The notes: generated by a model not told the origin, from the letters alone. DNA of 64,000 nt from Acidobacteriota bacterium (GCA_014584705.1 JACTMJ010000004.1:124001-188000); one strand, 5' to 3'. Counted from the stretch's first letter, positions 27,901-36,526 are shown. Translations and numbers: made by a program.

Positions 27901-28617
27901 GTTGATCAGCGCACCCGAGGAGAAACCGTTCGAGGCATCGAAGTTCGCGGTTTCCAGTTTGAATTCGGTGACCGCATCGGCCGGCGGCGTATAGCCGACG
28001 CGGCGGTTGGTGCCGGTGATGGTCTGGCCGTCGATGGTGTATTCGTTCTGGCCCACGCCACCGGCGGTGCTGAAGGCCGACGTGCCGCCGTTATCGAAGG
28101 GGCGGCGATATTCCGGCTGGCCCGTCCACTGCATGCCCGGTGCGAGCGCCGAGAGGGCGAAGGGGTTCAGGTCGCTGAAGGGCAGATTGATCAATTGCTT
28201 TTCATCGAGCACGCGGCCGCCCGAAGCGGACGTGGTATCGAGCAGCGGCGTTTCCGCGGTCACGGTGACGGTCTCAGCCACCTCGCCGATCGAAAGCTGG
28301 ATGGGAATGTCCAGGCGCGCTGCTACATTGACGGTAATTCCGGTGCGGACCACTTTCTTGAATCCGGAGAGTTCCGCGGTAATTGTGTAATCGGATGGAT
28401 CGAGGAACGTGACCTCGTAATAGCCGGTTGCGTTGGTGGTGGTGACTCGGGTTTCGTTGGTCCTGGTGTTGATGACGGTGACGGTGGCGCCGGCAATCAT
28501 GGCGCCTTGCGGATCGCTCACACGTCCCGTGATGCTGCCGCGAGACTCTTGCGCAGCCAGGGAGACAACCATCAACAAGCCAGCAACGATGGCACAGAAT
28601 GCCGATCTGCAGTTCAT
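24922..28617 (-). CDS. Oar-like TonB-dependent receptor, 1231 residues
   Basis: The largest of the three receptors. Signal peptide residues 1-22 (IVAGLLMVVSLAAQ), CarboxypepD_reg domain about 25-110 (GSITGRVSDPQGAMIAGATV; FLDPSDYTITAELSGFKKVV), plug about 125-260 (VLDEKQLINLPFSDLNPFAL, NEYTIDGQTITGTNRR, EFKLETANFDASNGFSSGAL), then a very long barrel with segments such as VFRAGYGMYADSLN and PHRIAWSGSYELPVGKGRAV, ending LRMEF. The Oar type is named after a Myxococcus outer-membrane protein; polymer or protease-related import is proposed for the class. AGAGGG lies before the ATG, and a good promoter is 40-70 bp upstream. The ligand is unknown. Confidence 0.94.
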   Translation of the reverse strand: MNCRSAFCAIVAGLLMVVSLAAQESRGSITGRVSDPQGAMIAGATVTVINTRTNETRVTTTNATGYYEVTFLDPSDYTITAELSGFKKVVRTGITVNVAARLDIPIQLSIGEVAETVTVTAETPLLDTTSASGGRVLDEKQLINLPFSDLNPFALSALAPGMQWTGQPEYRRPFDNGGTSAFSTAGGVGQNEYTIDGQTITGTNRRVGYTPPADAVTEFKLETANFDASNGFSSGALINVVSRGGTNELHGSAFDQHWQQRWNATPHFTRLKWEDDVRAGRISKDSQKQATGRSNNYGFSASGPVFIPKFVDLRNKVFWSVTWNGIKQAKAETTSSVNRTVPQTAWWQGDFSGMLNVPNGANLYTIYDPRSATLQNGRVVRTPFPNNKGIPTLNPMAGAYAKIFPAPNNVPGLVSPEGTNNYLAAGMPKNEDFKAIQNRYDYVVSQNHRLSVRWQYNNRLANEYDWTYQTVPGLHSNGLTRINKGGGLNYLWTISTNHILDTSISLSRFEEGSQRSVPLKYKPSDVGLPQYLDARAGNNHALPRLDFDTITDVSDSYPVIGAIGTTGEIRATMTSIKGNHTLKYGFQRRMNWWSGLGPGNSSGIFAFRNTWTRPTDNDNVAAQHVHEFAAFLMGLPNSMQIDTNDSVFLSTPRTALFIQDDFRLTDRLRLSLGLRWEKEGGMRERFNRGIAGDFISDVEQPFTALAKAAYALKPIAELSPSAFNPVGGTAYMGTGKYDAYTKGSDVFLPKLGIVWSLDSKTVFRAGYGMYADSLNSANTRPDTFGYNQATSTPISNDSGLSFCCGVGAANLVATGATPLNDPFPVRTDGSRFDEPYQSALGPISRVGRGYSSIPWDFYPARQHRWRIGIQREIMRDLMVDISYNGAFSKIPVNQRVDFLPEQYWTTGMLRNQDNDNLLNQNVANPFNIKNMAPLATSDPLIYRYMSGQGFFTSSNIRRNVLLRPYGFLGTLNGVRPGVKYSDSMGDVTYRDIQILVERRFSRGLATSFMYTNASSDEADVYFNQFDAKPSARPADQVRPHRIAWSGSYELPVGKGRAVVKEGFLSQVIGNWNIGWVYQRQGGAPTDWGNRFFYGDLDNIGDLFKSDSTRSKDIHQWFDPSISYRGTGSIPSGFQGFEGRSSQQPGSYHVRMFPYRLTSLRQDGIQNWDLKIERIFPITETARARFSVDALNATNHTNFSSPNTDPTSGNFGKVTSQRGLSRVIQFTLRMEF

Positions 28618-28950
28618 TGTAAATACCCTCTAAAGCGGAGAAGAAAAGTCCTGATGAATCTATCCCAACGCAAACCGAGAGTCAATAGTCCGGTTTCTTG
28701 ATGCCGGCAAGGAACGGACGGCTCAAGTCGACGCGGGATTATCGCTCTGGATCAGATGAGCAGGCGGCATAGTCCCAGTGGGAAGCAACCTGACGACCCA
28801 AATTCCCTATTTGTTCGCCATTTCTGCTTCGATTAGACGGCGATGCGCCTTAGTACCAGTATTGCGCTGCCCTTTTTTCCGCCCCAGCTTGCAATGCGAA
28901 TCCGGTTACGATGACTTGTACCCAAGCGATACAGGAAGAGAACAAATTTC
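28618..28950. other. Intergenic region between divergent receptor and regulator genes
   Basis: This 333-base stretch holds the receptor promoter at 28657-28685 and, just before the regulator gene, AGGAAGAG as ribosome binding site. No RNA gene or other signal was recognised in the middle. Confidence 0.6.
28657..28685 (-). promoter_or_regulatory. Sigma70-like promoter of the 1231-residue receptor
   Basis: On the minus strand TTGACT (28680-28685), 17-bp spacer, TAGATT (28657-28662), 40 bp upstream of the start codon. No operator-like palindrome overlaps it, unlike the promoter of the neighbouring receptor. Confidence 0.65.
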
Positions 28951-30087
28951 GTGGAACGAGTGGAAACAACGGCCAGGCCCAAGGACGAGCAGTGCATGTT
29001 CCTGATTGACGACGACCTTACGTCGCTCAACTTCATGGGGCTGGTGTTGAGGAAACACGAGGGCGCTATCCACCGTTTCTCCGACCCCGAGAAAGCGATC
29101 TCCAGCCTCGAAGAGCTTCAGCCGGATATTGTGATCACCGATCTGGTGATGCCGAAACTGGATGGATTCGCGGTAATGGCGGAGGTACGGAAGTTTTCGC
29201 CGAAAATCGCACTGATCCTCCTAACCGGGCAATCCGAAGTGGAATCCGCTGTGGAAGCGATGCGGCGCGGAGCCTGCGACTACGTAACCAAACCGGTGAA
29301 CCCCGAGAGACTGCAAGCGGCCATTGCTCTGGCGGAGAAGGTCCGGCGCGAGGCTCTGGCGGGGGAATCCTGCGCCGATTTCTACCCGGTGGAACTCGCC
29401 ACGCTCCAATCGCAACTCCGGCAACTGAACGATGAGGCGCAGCGGGCATTGATCGTTGCGCTCGATGCTCGCGAACGGGAGACGAAACAGCATTCGGTGA
29501 GAGTGAGCCTCTACGCCGCTCATCTGGCGCAGCAGATGGGGCTGCCATTTTCCCGGATTGAGGAAATTCGTGCCGGTGCGCTGCTGCACGACATCGGCAA
29601 GATCGGCATCCCGGATTCGATTCTCAACAAACCCGCCGCGCTCGACGATGAGGAGTGGGCGCAGATGCGGAAGCACCCGATGATCGGCTACGGCATCGTG
29701 CAAGGCCTGATCGGCAGCGGTGAGGGAGCGGAGGTGGTGCTCTGCCACCACGAACGCTATGACGGCAGCGGCTATCCGAGCGGCTTGAGAGGCGCACAGA
29801 TTCCACTGGGAGCCCGGATTTTCGCGGTGGTGGATGCATACGATGCACTCACGTCAACGCGGCCATATCGAGAGCGCGTGAGCCACTGGGAAGCCCTGCA
29901 TGAGATCCTGCGCGGATCCCGCTCGCATTTCGACCCGGATGTTGTGACGAAATTCGTGAAAATCCCGGAAGAGCGATGGGCGGAGTTCGCGCTCAGCGCC
30001 AAAGAAATTATCTCCCAATGCGAGGGGGCGCAATCCGGCGAGAATCTGCCGCCGGCAGTCGCCCGCGCCGCGGGAATCGGCGCCTAA
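28951..30087 (+). CDS. Response regulator with HD-GYP c-di-GMP phosphodiesterase domain (RpfG-like)
   Basis: This 378-aa cytoplasmic protein starts at GTG 28951. Residues 15-130 are a receiver domain with acidic pair Asp20-Asp21, phosphoacceptor Asp64 (IVITDLVMPKLDG) and Lys114 (YVTKPVNP). A coiled linker (130-165) leads to an HD-GYP domain: LLHDIGKIGIPD with His213/Asp214, CHHERYDGSGYP at 265-276 retaining the GYP triad, and ARIFAVVDAYDALTSTRPYR. Such proteins hydrolyse cyclic di-GMP when the receiver is phosphorylated. No histidine kinase gene is adjacent, so it is an orphan. It is divergent from the large TonB receptor. Confidence 0.95.
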   Translation: MERVETTARPKDEQCMFLIDDDLTSLNFMGLVLRKHEGAIHRFSDPEKAISSLEELQPDIVITDLVMPKLDGFAVMAEVRKFSPKIALILLTGQSEVESAVEAMRRGACDYVTKPVNPERLQAAIALAEKVRREALAGESCADFYPVELATLQSQLRQLNDEAQRALIVALDARERETKQHSVRVSLYAAHLAQQMGLPFSRIEEIRAGALLHDIGKIGIPDSILNKPAALDDEEWAQMRKHPMIGYGIVQGLIGSGEGAEVVLCHHERYDGSGYPSGLRGAQIPLGARIFAVVDAYDALTSTRPYRERVSHWEALHEILRGSRSHFDPDVVTKFVKIPEERWAEFALSAKEIISQCEGAQSGENLPPAVARAAGIGA

Positions 30088-30303
30088 TCGCCCGGCGCAT
30101 TTGGCCGCACACCGTGTCGTCCTGCGCGTCTCCGGTATCGGCTCCAGCCCAAGCCACCAGCGCCTTCCCGAACCTCCGTGCCCACGCATCCGTTCTGTCC
30201 AGCCATCCGTTCAAGCGAAGTTCGTCCCAGTTCGATAGGATAACTGTTTCTATTTTTGTACGGTCCGCCGGTGAAGGCGCGCCGCTACCGCGAGGTTTCC
30301 TGG

Positions 30304-31641
30304 ATGACTGAGAAAAAGTCTTTTTACGGTTGGTGGATCGTCGCCGCATGCTTTGTGACGTTCGGCATCTCAACCGGCTTCCCCTATTACAACATCGCCT
30401 TCTTCTTCGATTATTTTCGAGACGACCACAGTTGGCCCGTGAGTTTCGTCACGTTTGGGCCGCCGGTGGCGGTGCTGCTTACCATTTGGACAGGACCGAT
30501 CATCGTGCCCCGTGTAAGCCCGCGTCTGCTGATCATCATCGGCTCCGGACTTACGTTCTGCGCCTTCCAATGGATGGGAAGGCTGAGCGGCGCAACGTGG
30601 GAATACTACGGTGCATGGTGCCTGTACATGCTCGGATACTTCCTTGCCGGCCCGATTCCGCACCAGATCATCATCTCCAACTGGTTCAAGGAAAAGCGGG
30701 GCCGGGCCATGGGCATCACATATGTGGGCGTGGCCGTGATTGGCTCAATCGGCAATAAACTGGGGCCCTGGCTGGCAAGCCAGATGGATTACACCGACGC
30801 CCTCAAGTACATGAGCTTCCTGCTGTTGGCGGTATGGCCAATCGCGATCTTTCTGTTGAAAGACAAGCCGTCCGAGATCGGCCAATTCCCGGATGGCAAG
30901 GACCACGCGCCCGAAGCCGAGCCCGAGGCGGTGAAAGTGGAATCCGTGATCGAGGAGGAAGCACGAAAAGCGCGCGCACGCGGATTGACGTTTGGCGAAC
31001 TCGTCAAGAACTCCCCATTCTGGCTGCTGCTGGTGGGGAGCGCCGCCTCGATCGGCTCCATCGCGGCCGTGAACTTCCATATGAAGTTCATGTTCGAGTA
31101 TCAGGGCTTCACGGACCAGGCCATGAGGAACGAGATCTGGAGCACGGCATCGATGTGGGTTCTGTGGTCCAGCATCCTGGGCAGGCTACTGGCGGGGTCT
31201 CTCGCCGACAAGTTCCCGCGGAAGTATGTGATGCTGGTGACCTACCTGATCGTGGCGCTCGCGATCCCGACGTTATTCCTGGTGACTCCCCAGCACTCGT
31301 ATTTCGTGTATCTCTTCGCCGTGATCTTCGGATTTGCGATGGGAGCGGACTACATGCTGATACCGTTGATGGCGGCGGACCAGTTCGGGCTGAGCTCGCT
31401 GGCCCGGGCGATGTCGGCCATTCTGCCCACCGATACGATTTCGCAGTTCTGGTTCCCGTACTTTGTCTCCTGGCTGCAGACGGCGTTGATGGGCAACTAT
31501 CACCATGCGATGTGGGCCGTCTTTGGAACGGCGTTCGTCGGGGCGGTGGCCATCGGGATGCTGCCGCGTTTCAACGCGGCGAACCCGAACCGGAATCATT
31601 CGGCGGGGGGAACCGCGGACCCAAAGGTAACTGCGTCCTGA
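30304..31641 (+). CDS. MFS transporter, OxlT/MCT-like
   Basis: The 445-aa protein has 12 membrane segments. MTEKKSFYGWWIVAACFVTFG is the start typical of the OxlT/monocarboxylate-type MFS subgroup; GRAMGITYVGVAVIGSIGNKLGPWLASQM is the TM5 region, and a charged central loop (residues 205-240) precedes TFGELVKNSPFWLLL. GRLLAGSLADKFPRKYVML is the second-half TM8-9 loop motif. The start at ATG 30304 is preferred over upstream TTG 30256 because it begins the conserved region and has GAGG upstream. The substrate is probably a carboxylate (inference). A clear terminator follows. Confidence 0.87.
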   Translation: MTEKKSFYGWWIVAACFVTFGISTGFPYYNIAFFFDYFRDDHSWPVSFVTFGPPVAVLLTIWTGPIIVPRVSPRLLIIIGSGLTFCAFQWMGRLSGATWEYYGAWCLYMLGYFLAGPIPHQIIISNWFKEKRGRAMGITYVGVAVIGSIGNKLGPWLASQMDYTDALKYMSFLLLAVWPIAIFLLKDKPSEIGQFPDGKDHAPEAEPEAVKVESVIEEEARKARARGLTFGELVKNSPFWLLLVGSAASIGSIAAVNFHMKFMFEYQGFTDQAMRNEIWSTASMWVLWSSILGRLLAGSLADKFPRKYVMLVTYLIVALAIPTLFLVTPQHSYFVYLFAVIFGFAMGADYMLIPLMAADQFGLSSLARAMSAILPTDTISQFWFPYFVSWLQTALMGNYHHAMWAVFGTAFVGAVAIGMLPRFNAANPNRNHSAGGTADPKVTAS

Positions 31642-31679
31642 CGCCGGAAGAGAGGCGGAAGAAGACAAGCGAAGCACCA

Positions 31680-31719
31680 ATGCCGCGCGACGCCGAAAGG
31701 GCGGCCGCGCGGCATTTTT
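31680..31719 (+). terminator. Rho-independent terminator after the MFS gene
   Basis: ATGCCGCGCG (31680-31689) pairs perfectly with CGCGCGGCAT (31706-31715), CGCC/GGCG pair within the loop, and TTTTTC follows directly. Confidence 0.88.
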
Positions 31720-31730
31720 CTTGTGGCGAG

Positions 31731-32072
31731 CTAATACGGGATTGCCCACATGATGAGCGCGGAAACGATGCTGATCAGGATTGCGCCAAGAATGGAGGTG
31801 AGACACCCGTCGACCTCGAAATCGGGCACGAGTTTTGAAACGAGCATGAGCATCAGGCCATTGATCACCAGCGCAAAGAGGCCGAGCGTCACGAACGTGA
31901 TGGGGAATGAAAAGAACGCCACCACCGGCCGGATAAGCGCGTTCACAACTCCCAGCACGGCAGCGGCCACCAGGGCAATGCCGAAATTCTTGATCCTCAT
32001 TCCAGGCAGGATGTAAGCGGCTACAATCAGCGCCACTGCCGTTATCAGCCATTGAATCAGCAGACTTGTCAT
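31731..32072 (-). CDS. Phage holin family 4 / YvlD-like small membrane protein
   Basis: This 113-aa protein with four hydrophobic helices belongs to the YvlD/phage_holin_4_2 family: LIQWLITAVALIVAAYILPG, IALVAAAVLGVVNALIRPVVA, ITFVTLGLFALVINGLMLML and the terminal ISIVSALIMWAI. Despite the family name, these are chromosomal membrane proteins of unknown function and not evidence of a prophage. The start at 32072 is chosen because GGAG precedes it and it begins the conserved region; the frame is open further upstream but without family similarity. Confidence 0.82.
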   Translation of the reverse strand: MTSLLIQWLITAVALIVAAYILPGMRIKNFGIALVAAAVLGVVNALIRPVVAFFSFPITFVTLGLFALVINGLMLMLVSKLVPDFEVDGCLTSILGAILISIVSALIMWAIPY

Positions 32073-32151
32073 CAGAGAGTCTCCTCGGTAAGAAATCATC
32101 GAGCCACCGGAAGGTGAGATCATACCACCTCCAGGCCTTCGAGCTAAGGAG

Positions 32152-33774
32152 TCAATTCCCGGTTTCGGTGTTTCCCAGGAGGCCGACGAGGTGCTCCCTC
32201 CGGGCGCTTGCGTACTCGATGGCGGAATCGAGGGAGACCAGATAGAAGACAACGGAAATCAAGGCGGCAACGGTCATGGCGGCATAGAAGGCGGCATCCG
32301 AATGAAAGGCCCAGCGAGCCAGATAGGCAAGGCTGGTGGGCAGGGAGATGATCGGAAACAGCATCATGAGCACAATGCGATATTTCGCCTTGCTGGCGGT
32401 GTTCCAACTCTGGTCCGGGTTTACGCCGGACGGATAGCGGACCGAACTCTGGTTGCCGACCGCAAACATGTTGATGGTGAGGACGATGGCGGCGACAAGG
32501 GCTTCCGCGACGCCGGCGAGCGTGACTTTCACGCCGATCAGCGAGCAGACGAGGGAAATCACAAACACCTGCACGCCAATGATCAGAAACGCGACGATGT
32601 TCTTCGCGACGAACACCATTCGCAGAGTAACCGGAGCGAAAAAGAAGACCTGGGCCGCTCTGCGATCCAACCCGAAGATATTCCAGAACGCCGTTTCCGA
32701 CATCAGCAGAATCGCGTAGGCCGTCACGACGGTGAGGAAATTGCGAGAGAGAAAGCCTGCGCCGCCACCCACATTCAGCGCCATGGGCAGAAAAACGATG
32801 ATGCCGAACGTGAAGCCCATGATGAAGACGGTGAGAAAGCGCGGAGAGCGCATAAAGGTGAGAAACTCTTTCTCGATCAGGCTGGAGAGGGACTTTGGGA
32901 ATGGCCTGCCGAGTGTTGCGGCAAGCCGCGCCCGGAGATCCGCGTAGGCGCGATTGGCGCGCTCCGTCTTCGGTTTCTCGGGCACGGAATCCTGCTCCGC
33001 ATGCAGAGAACGGAAAAACAGGCCGCGCGCGCCAGCCAGGGCCACGAGCGCCCAAACTCCGAGCGACACCAGCGAGGACGGCATCGCGGTTCCGGTGAAG
33101 GCACTGGCAGCCGCCGACCAGGGGAAGACGTTGTGTGCGTCGAAGGCCGTAAGCCGTTCCAGCCAGTTCCTTTCGTCGCTTTGGGCGCTGAGCAGGAATT
33201 GCGGGGCAATGACCAGCGCCAGGACGAATACAAGCACGAGTTCCCGCCAGATTCTCTTGACGGCCACCTTGGCAATCAGAGCTCGCAGGGCGACGTTCAG
33301 GAAAAGGTTGAACGAAAGGAAGAGCGAGCCCGTCGCGAACACAAGCCAGTTCGGAATCAATGGATTCAGAACCAGGCCCGCCACGATCCCTAACGTGACG
33401 AGCAGCGCCTCGACACTGGTGGGCAGACAGAGCAGCAACTCGATCAGGAAATACTGGTTAGGGCGGATGGGGAAGATCAACAGCCGCTTGAGGTCCAGCG
33501 CCAAACCGAACGATACGGTGACGATCGGCGAGAGCTGCCAATACGCGGCGACGCCGAAGAGGACCACGACGAGCACCCGCGTCATCAAGCGAAGGTCCGT
33601 GAGCGAGGCGAAAAAGGAACCGGCGAACCAGGCAAGCAGCACCGCAAACACATACCACGTGCCAGTGGCAATGAAATTGAAAACCGTCGCGACAGTGCCG
33701 CGCCGGCCCAATACGTTCCGGTACATCTGCAACTGCGCACGCAGAACGATCAGCGCCTGGCTTCCCATGCTCAT
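32152..33774 (-). CDS. ABC-2 type transporter permease
   Basis: This 540-aa inner-membrane protein has about 12 hydrophobic segments in two halves (VLVVVLFGVAAYWQL, LLVTLGIVAGLVLNPL; then FLTVFIMGFTFGIIVFLPMAL, FLIIGVQVFVISLVCSLIG). A cytoplasmic region near 300-345 ends in LSSLIEKEFLTFMRSPRFL, which resembles the coupling segment of ABC-2 permeases. Its start ATG 33774 overlaps the ATPase stop by 4 bp (ATGA), marking them as one exporter operon. The exported substrate is unknown. Confidence 0.83.
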   Translation of the reverse strand: MSMGSQALIVLRAQLQMYRNVLGRRGTVATVFNFIATGTWYVFAVLLAWFAGSFFASLTDLRLMTRVLVVVLFGVAAYWQLSPIVTVSFGLALDLKRLLIFPIRPNQYFLIELLLCLPTSVEALLVTLGIVAGLVLNPLIPNWLVFATGSLFLSFNLFLNVALRALIAKVAVKRIWRELVLVFVLALVIAPQFLLSAQSDERNWLERLTAFDAHNVFPWSAAASAFTGTAMPSSLVSLGVWALVALAGARGLFFRSLHAEQDSVPEKPKTERANRAYADLRARLAATLGRPFPKSLSSLIEKEFLTFMRSPRFLTVFIMGFTFGIIVFLPMALNVGGGAGFLSRNFLTVVTAYAILLMSETAFWNIFGLDRRAAQVFFFAPVTLRMVFVAKNIVAFLIIGVQVFVISLVCSLIGVKVTLAGVAEALVAAIVLTINMFAVGNQSSVRYPSGVNPDQSWNTASKAKYRIVLMMLFPIISLPTSLAYLARWAFHSDAAFYAAMTVAALISVVFYLVSLDSAIEYASARREHLVGLLGNTETGN

Positions 33775-34670
33775 AGCCATTCCAGCCGCTCGCGGCCAGC
33801 CTCTCCGCCAACGGTGCGAACGAAGATCTCCTCCAGGGTGTCCGTGCCGGACCCCCCGGCCCGCAATTCCTCCATGGTTCCTTCGAGAACGAGTTTGCCT
33901 TCGTGAATGATGGCCAACCGCTCGCACAGCCGCTCGACGACCTCGAGGACGTGAGAGGTGAGGAACACGGTACAACCCCGGCGGACCTGGTCAAGCAGGA
34001 TGTCTTTCATCAATCGCGCGCCCACGGCGTCAACGCCTTCAAAGGGCTCGTCCATCAGGAATAGCGCGGGCCGGTGAATGAGCGCCGCGCTCATGGCGAT
34101 CCGCTTCTTCATGCCCTTGGAGTATTCGGCGATGACCTTGTGCCGGGAGGGCGTCAATTCAAACAGTTCCAGCAGTTCCTTGACGCGATGATCCACGGCT
34201 TCGCGTTCGAGGCCATAAATGCGGCCGACGAACTGCAGATATTCCTGTCCCGTCAACCGGTCAAAAAGCAGAGAATCGTCCAAGACCACTCCGATCTTCG
34301 CTCGGAGGTCAAAACTCTGCATATCCATGCTCCGGCCGAGCATTCTTACCCGGCCGGAGGTTGGCTGGGCGAGGCCCATGAGAATCCTGATGGTCGTGGT
34401 TTTCCCCGCGCCGTTCGGACCCAGAAAGCCAAAAAAGCTGCCCCGCGGAACCCGAAGCGTGAGATCGTCGACGGCGGCTTTCGACCCGTATATCTTGGTG
34501 AGATTCTCAATGTCGATGGCATACTCTACATCCGGAGCCTGGCCCCCGGGCGCGGGGGGAGCGAAGAAGCCCGCCGAGGTTTCGCGCGGGAGGCACGGTT
34601 CCGAACTGGCATCGCGCGCGCGGACCTCATTCGACGGGGGCGTTGGGTTGTGCGAGTTGTCAAGTTCCAC
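33771..34670 (-). CDS. ABC transporter ATP-binding protein
   Basis: This 299-aa ATPase has Walker A GPNGAGKTT (residues 84-92), a signature motif in unusual form YSKGMKKR (183-190, in place of LSGGQ, as in CcmA-type exporters), Walker B LFLMDE (203-208) and the switch His in LTSHVLE. An atypical 45-residue Pro/Ser-rich extension precedes the ATPase domain. The start is GTG 34670, with AGGA seven bases upstream; a later start cannot be excluded. It powers the permease that overlaps its 3' end, most likely as an exporter. Confidence 0.92.
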   Translation of the reverse strand: MELDNSHNPTPPSNEVRARDASSEPCLPRETSAGFFAPPAPGGQAPDVEYAIDIENLTKIYGSKAAVDDLTLRVPRGSFFGFLGPNGAGKTTTIRILMGLAQPTSGRVRMLGRSMDMQSFDLRAKIGVVLDDSLLFDRLTGQEYLQFVGRIYGLEREAVDHRVKELLELFELTPSRHKVIAEYSKGMKKRIAMSAALIHRPALFLMDEPFEGVDAVGARLMKDILLDQVRRGCTVFLTSHVLEVVERLCERLAIIHEGKLVLEGTMEELRAGGSGTDTLEEIFVRTVGGEAGRERLEWL

Positions 34671-34764
34671 GCAAGTTTCCTGGGAGAGATGAAAATCCGG
34701 CGAGTTTCGCGCGCCGGGATCGTCTATGGTTCCTTGAGCAAGGCAGACCGGATTCCATGAGCGA

Positions 34765-35949
34765 TCAGCCCTCTTTTAGTGTCGCCCATTGGGGATGGGT
34801 TTCGAGGTCCGCTACGAAGACTTGGGTAATGCCATCGCGATCGCTGGCAAAGGCGATTTTCGTTTCATCCGGGGAGTAAGACGGATGGGGGTGAGTCCAC
34901 TGAGGCCCGTAGACCGTGTCGGTGGCCACCTCCATCCAACTGAGCGCCGCTTCGCCGGACTGGCCGCTCCGCAAGGAGGCCTGGCGCCGCGCTTCGGCAA
35001 AGTCCTCCGGGAGGGCGTAGCGGGACTGTTTCCACTGGCTGCCCTGGCTGCTGGCACGTGACTCACAGAGCAGGGTCCGTTCTCCGGTTCTAACGTTCAC
35101 CGCGTGGATCCCTTCATCAGGATGGTTGGTGTCACAAAGAATGCTGGTTCCGGCTCTGTTGGGCGTGATATGCCAGGCGTTGAAACGGGCGATGGTTTCG
35201 ATCTCCCTGGGCGCATCCCAGCGCATCCGGCACAACTGGCCGGGCCAGATCGTAAAGACCAAGTCTCCCGTGTTTCCAAGAAAAGTCTCATGGACGACGA
35301 AGCAATCGTTTCCGTGCTCGAAGAGGCACTCCAGTTGGGTTCCGTCCCGGCGGACTCGGAACATGCGCGGCGCGGGATCCGCCGCAAACTCCAGCCATTC
35401 GGGATCGAGCGGATGGAACTGAGGATGAATGATGGTGCGCGGAAAGGGGATTACGCGCCAGTCATCGCCATTGGCGCGGCCGACGGCAAGGCCATTGTGG
35501 CCATCGTGCTTCACGGCGCAAGTGATCCACTCTCCGTTCGCATCCGGGGATGCCTCCCCGAACTGCGCCCCTTCGAGGCCGAAGATCTTCCACTCGCGAA
35601 GATCGCGGAGGGAAAGGCCCCACACCTCTCCGCCACGCACGAAGAATACCGTCTCGCCACCGGGGTGGATGGAGGCCGAAAAGGGATGAACCGTCGGGCC
35701 ATCGGTGAGTTGAAGAATCTCGCCCTCGGGCAGAGTTGCCGCGAAAAGCTGGGCATCGCCGGTGCGGTAACTGGTGAACAGGAGTTGCCGGTTTGCCGGC
35801 GTAAAGGAACTCTGCAGGAAATAGGTGGGATGGCTGATGGCGGGTGCGCTAGTGTACCGATGCACCTCGACTCCGGTACGGGCGTCGCGGAAGCTATGTC
35901 GCTCCGAGGCGCTCCATTGGCCCTTACCGGCGGTTCTGTGGTGGCGCAT
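34765..35949 (-). CDS. Oligogalacturonate lyase-like beta-propeller protein
   Basis: The 394-aa protein resembles the oligogalacturonate lyase family (Pectate_lyase22), a seven-bladed propeller that cleaves short unsaturated pectin fragments. Repeated blade motifs are seen: TPANRQLLFTSYRTGDAQLF, IHPGGETVFFVRGGEVWGL, and the C-terminal YSPDETKIAFASDRDGITQVF. His/Gln positions like those coordinating Mn in the family appear in HPQFHPLDPEWLEFAADP and HETFLGN. There is no signal peptide, consistent with cytoplasmic Ogl. The start at ATG 35949 has only a weak ribosome binding site. A TolB-like propeller with another role is the alternative. Confidence 0.75.
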   Translation of the reverse strand: MRHHRTAGKGQWSASERHSFRDARTGVEVHRYTSAPAISHPTYFLQSSFTPANRQLLFTSYRTGDAQLFAATLPEGEILQLTDGPTVHPFSASIHPGGETVFFVRGGEVWGLSLRDLREWKIFGLEGAQFGEASPDANGEWITCAVKHDGHNGLAVGRANGDDWRVIPFPRTIIHPQFHPLDPEWLEFAADPAPRMFRVRRDGTQLECLFEHGNDCFVVHETFLGNTGDLVFTIWPGQLCRMRWDAPREIETIARFNAWHITPNRAGTSILCDTNHPDEGIHAVNVRTGERTLLCESRASSQGSQWKQSRYALPEDFAEARRQASLRSGQSGEAALSWMEVATDTVYGPQWTHPHPSYSPDETKIAFASDRDGITQVFVADLETHPQWATLKEG

Positions 35950-36311
35950 CTATGCAGTCTACCGGATTGGCGACCGCGAGGCGGCGGCTCAACGGACAAC
36001 CTCACTTTGGGCACCTCGATCGCGGCCGTTGGAGGGGAAATGTACGTTCGCTCACGCATCCGCGTCGTCACGGCCGGGCTCAACCGATGGGAGCTGGACG
36101 TGATCACCCGTATAGGAAGCCTGGAATCTTTGGGGCCACGATGAAAACCGCTAGTGTCCGCAATTCGACGACTGCCTTTAGGAGCGCTGTCGCGATTGCC
36201 GACCGATTGTCCGGAGGCGTGAAAAATCGTACCCTTCGAAGTGACGTGTGGATTCCCTGTATTCCATTGATTCCACATGGCTTATTACGAAATACAACCA
36301 CCGCGCCTTGT

Positions 36312-36343
36312 CCGGATTGTCCGGATATTTCCGGACAATCCGG
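36312..36343. repeat. Perfect 14-bp inverted repeat
   Basis: CCGGATTGTCCGGA (36312-36325), loop TATT, TCCGGACAATCCGG (36330-36343). Each arm is itself built from TCCGGA-like units, and a further TTGTCCGGA copy lies about 110 bp upstream. No T-run follows, so it is not a typical terminator. Confidence 0.75.
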
Positions 36344-36402
36344 CTCTCTTCGCCAAGCTCTTTTGCCTCGCACCTTGCGATCCTTTCCGTTCTCAAAGAA
36401 CC

Positions 36403-36468
36403 CGTGCGGGAGCAAGATTCCCAAAGATGGATTGCCACTTCCACTGGAGAACGCAATTCTCCCGCACG
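36403..36468. repeat. Inverted repeat with nested hairpin
   Basis: CGTGCGGGAG (36403-36412) and CTCCCGCACG (36459-36468) are perfect 10-bp arms 46 nt apart. Overlapping the right arm, GGAGAA-CGCAA-TTCTCC (36446-36462) forms an alternative 6-bp hairpin, so two mutually exclusive foldings are possible. Confidence 0.6.
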
Positions 36469-36481
36469 TCCGATTGTCCAT

Positions 36482-36496
36482 TTTGCCCTCGGCAAA
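36482..36496. repeat. Short perfect hairpin
   Basis: TTTGCC, loop CTC, GGCAAA; a perfect 6-bp stem immediately after the nested hairpin. Confidence 0.5.
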
Positions 36497-36526
36497 TCGA
36501 ACCATCCCAATGAATGAAAGTGCTGG

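Noticed and set aside
31731..32072. Prophage remnant because of the holin-family name
   Set aside because: YvlD-type proteins are ordinary chromosomal membrane proteins and no phage gene is nearby.
32191..33393. 400-codon open frame on the plus strand
   Set aside because: Antisense to the ABC-2 permease; composition is typical of a shadow frame.
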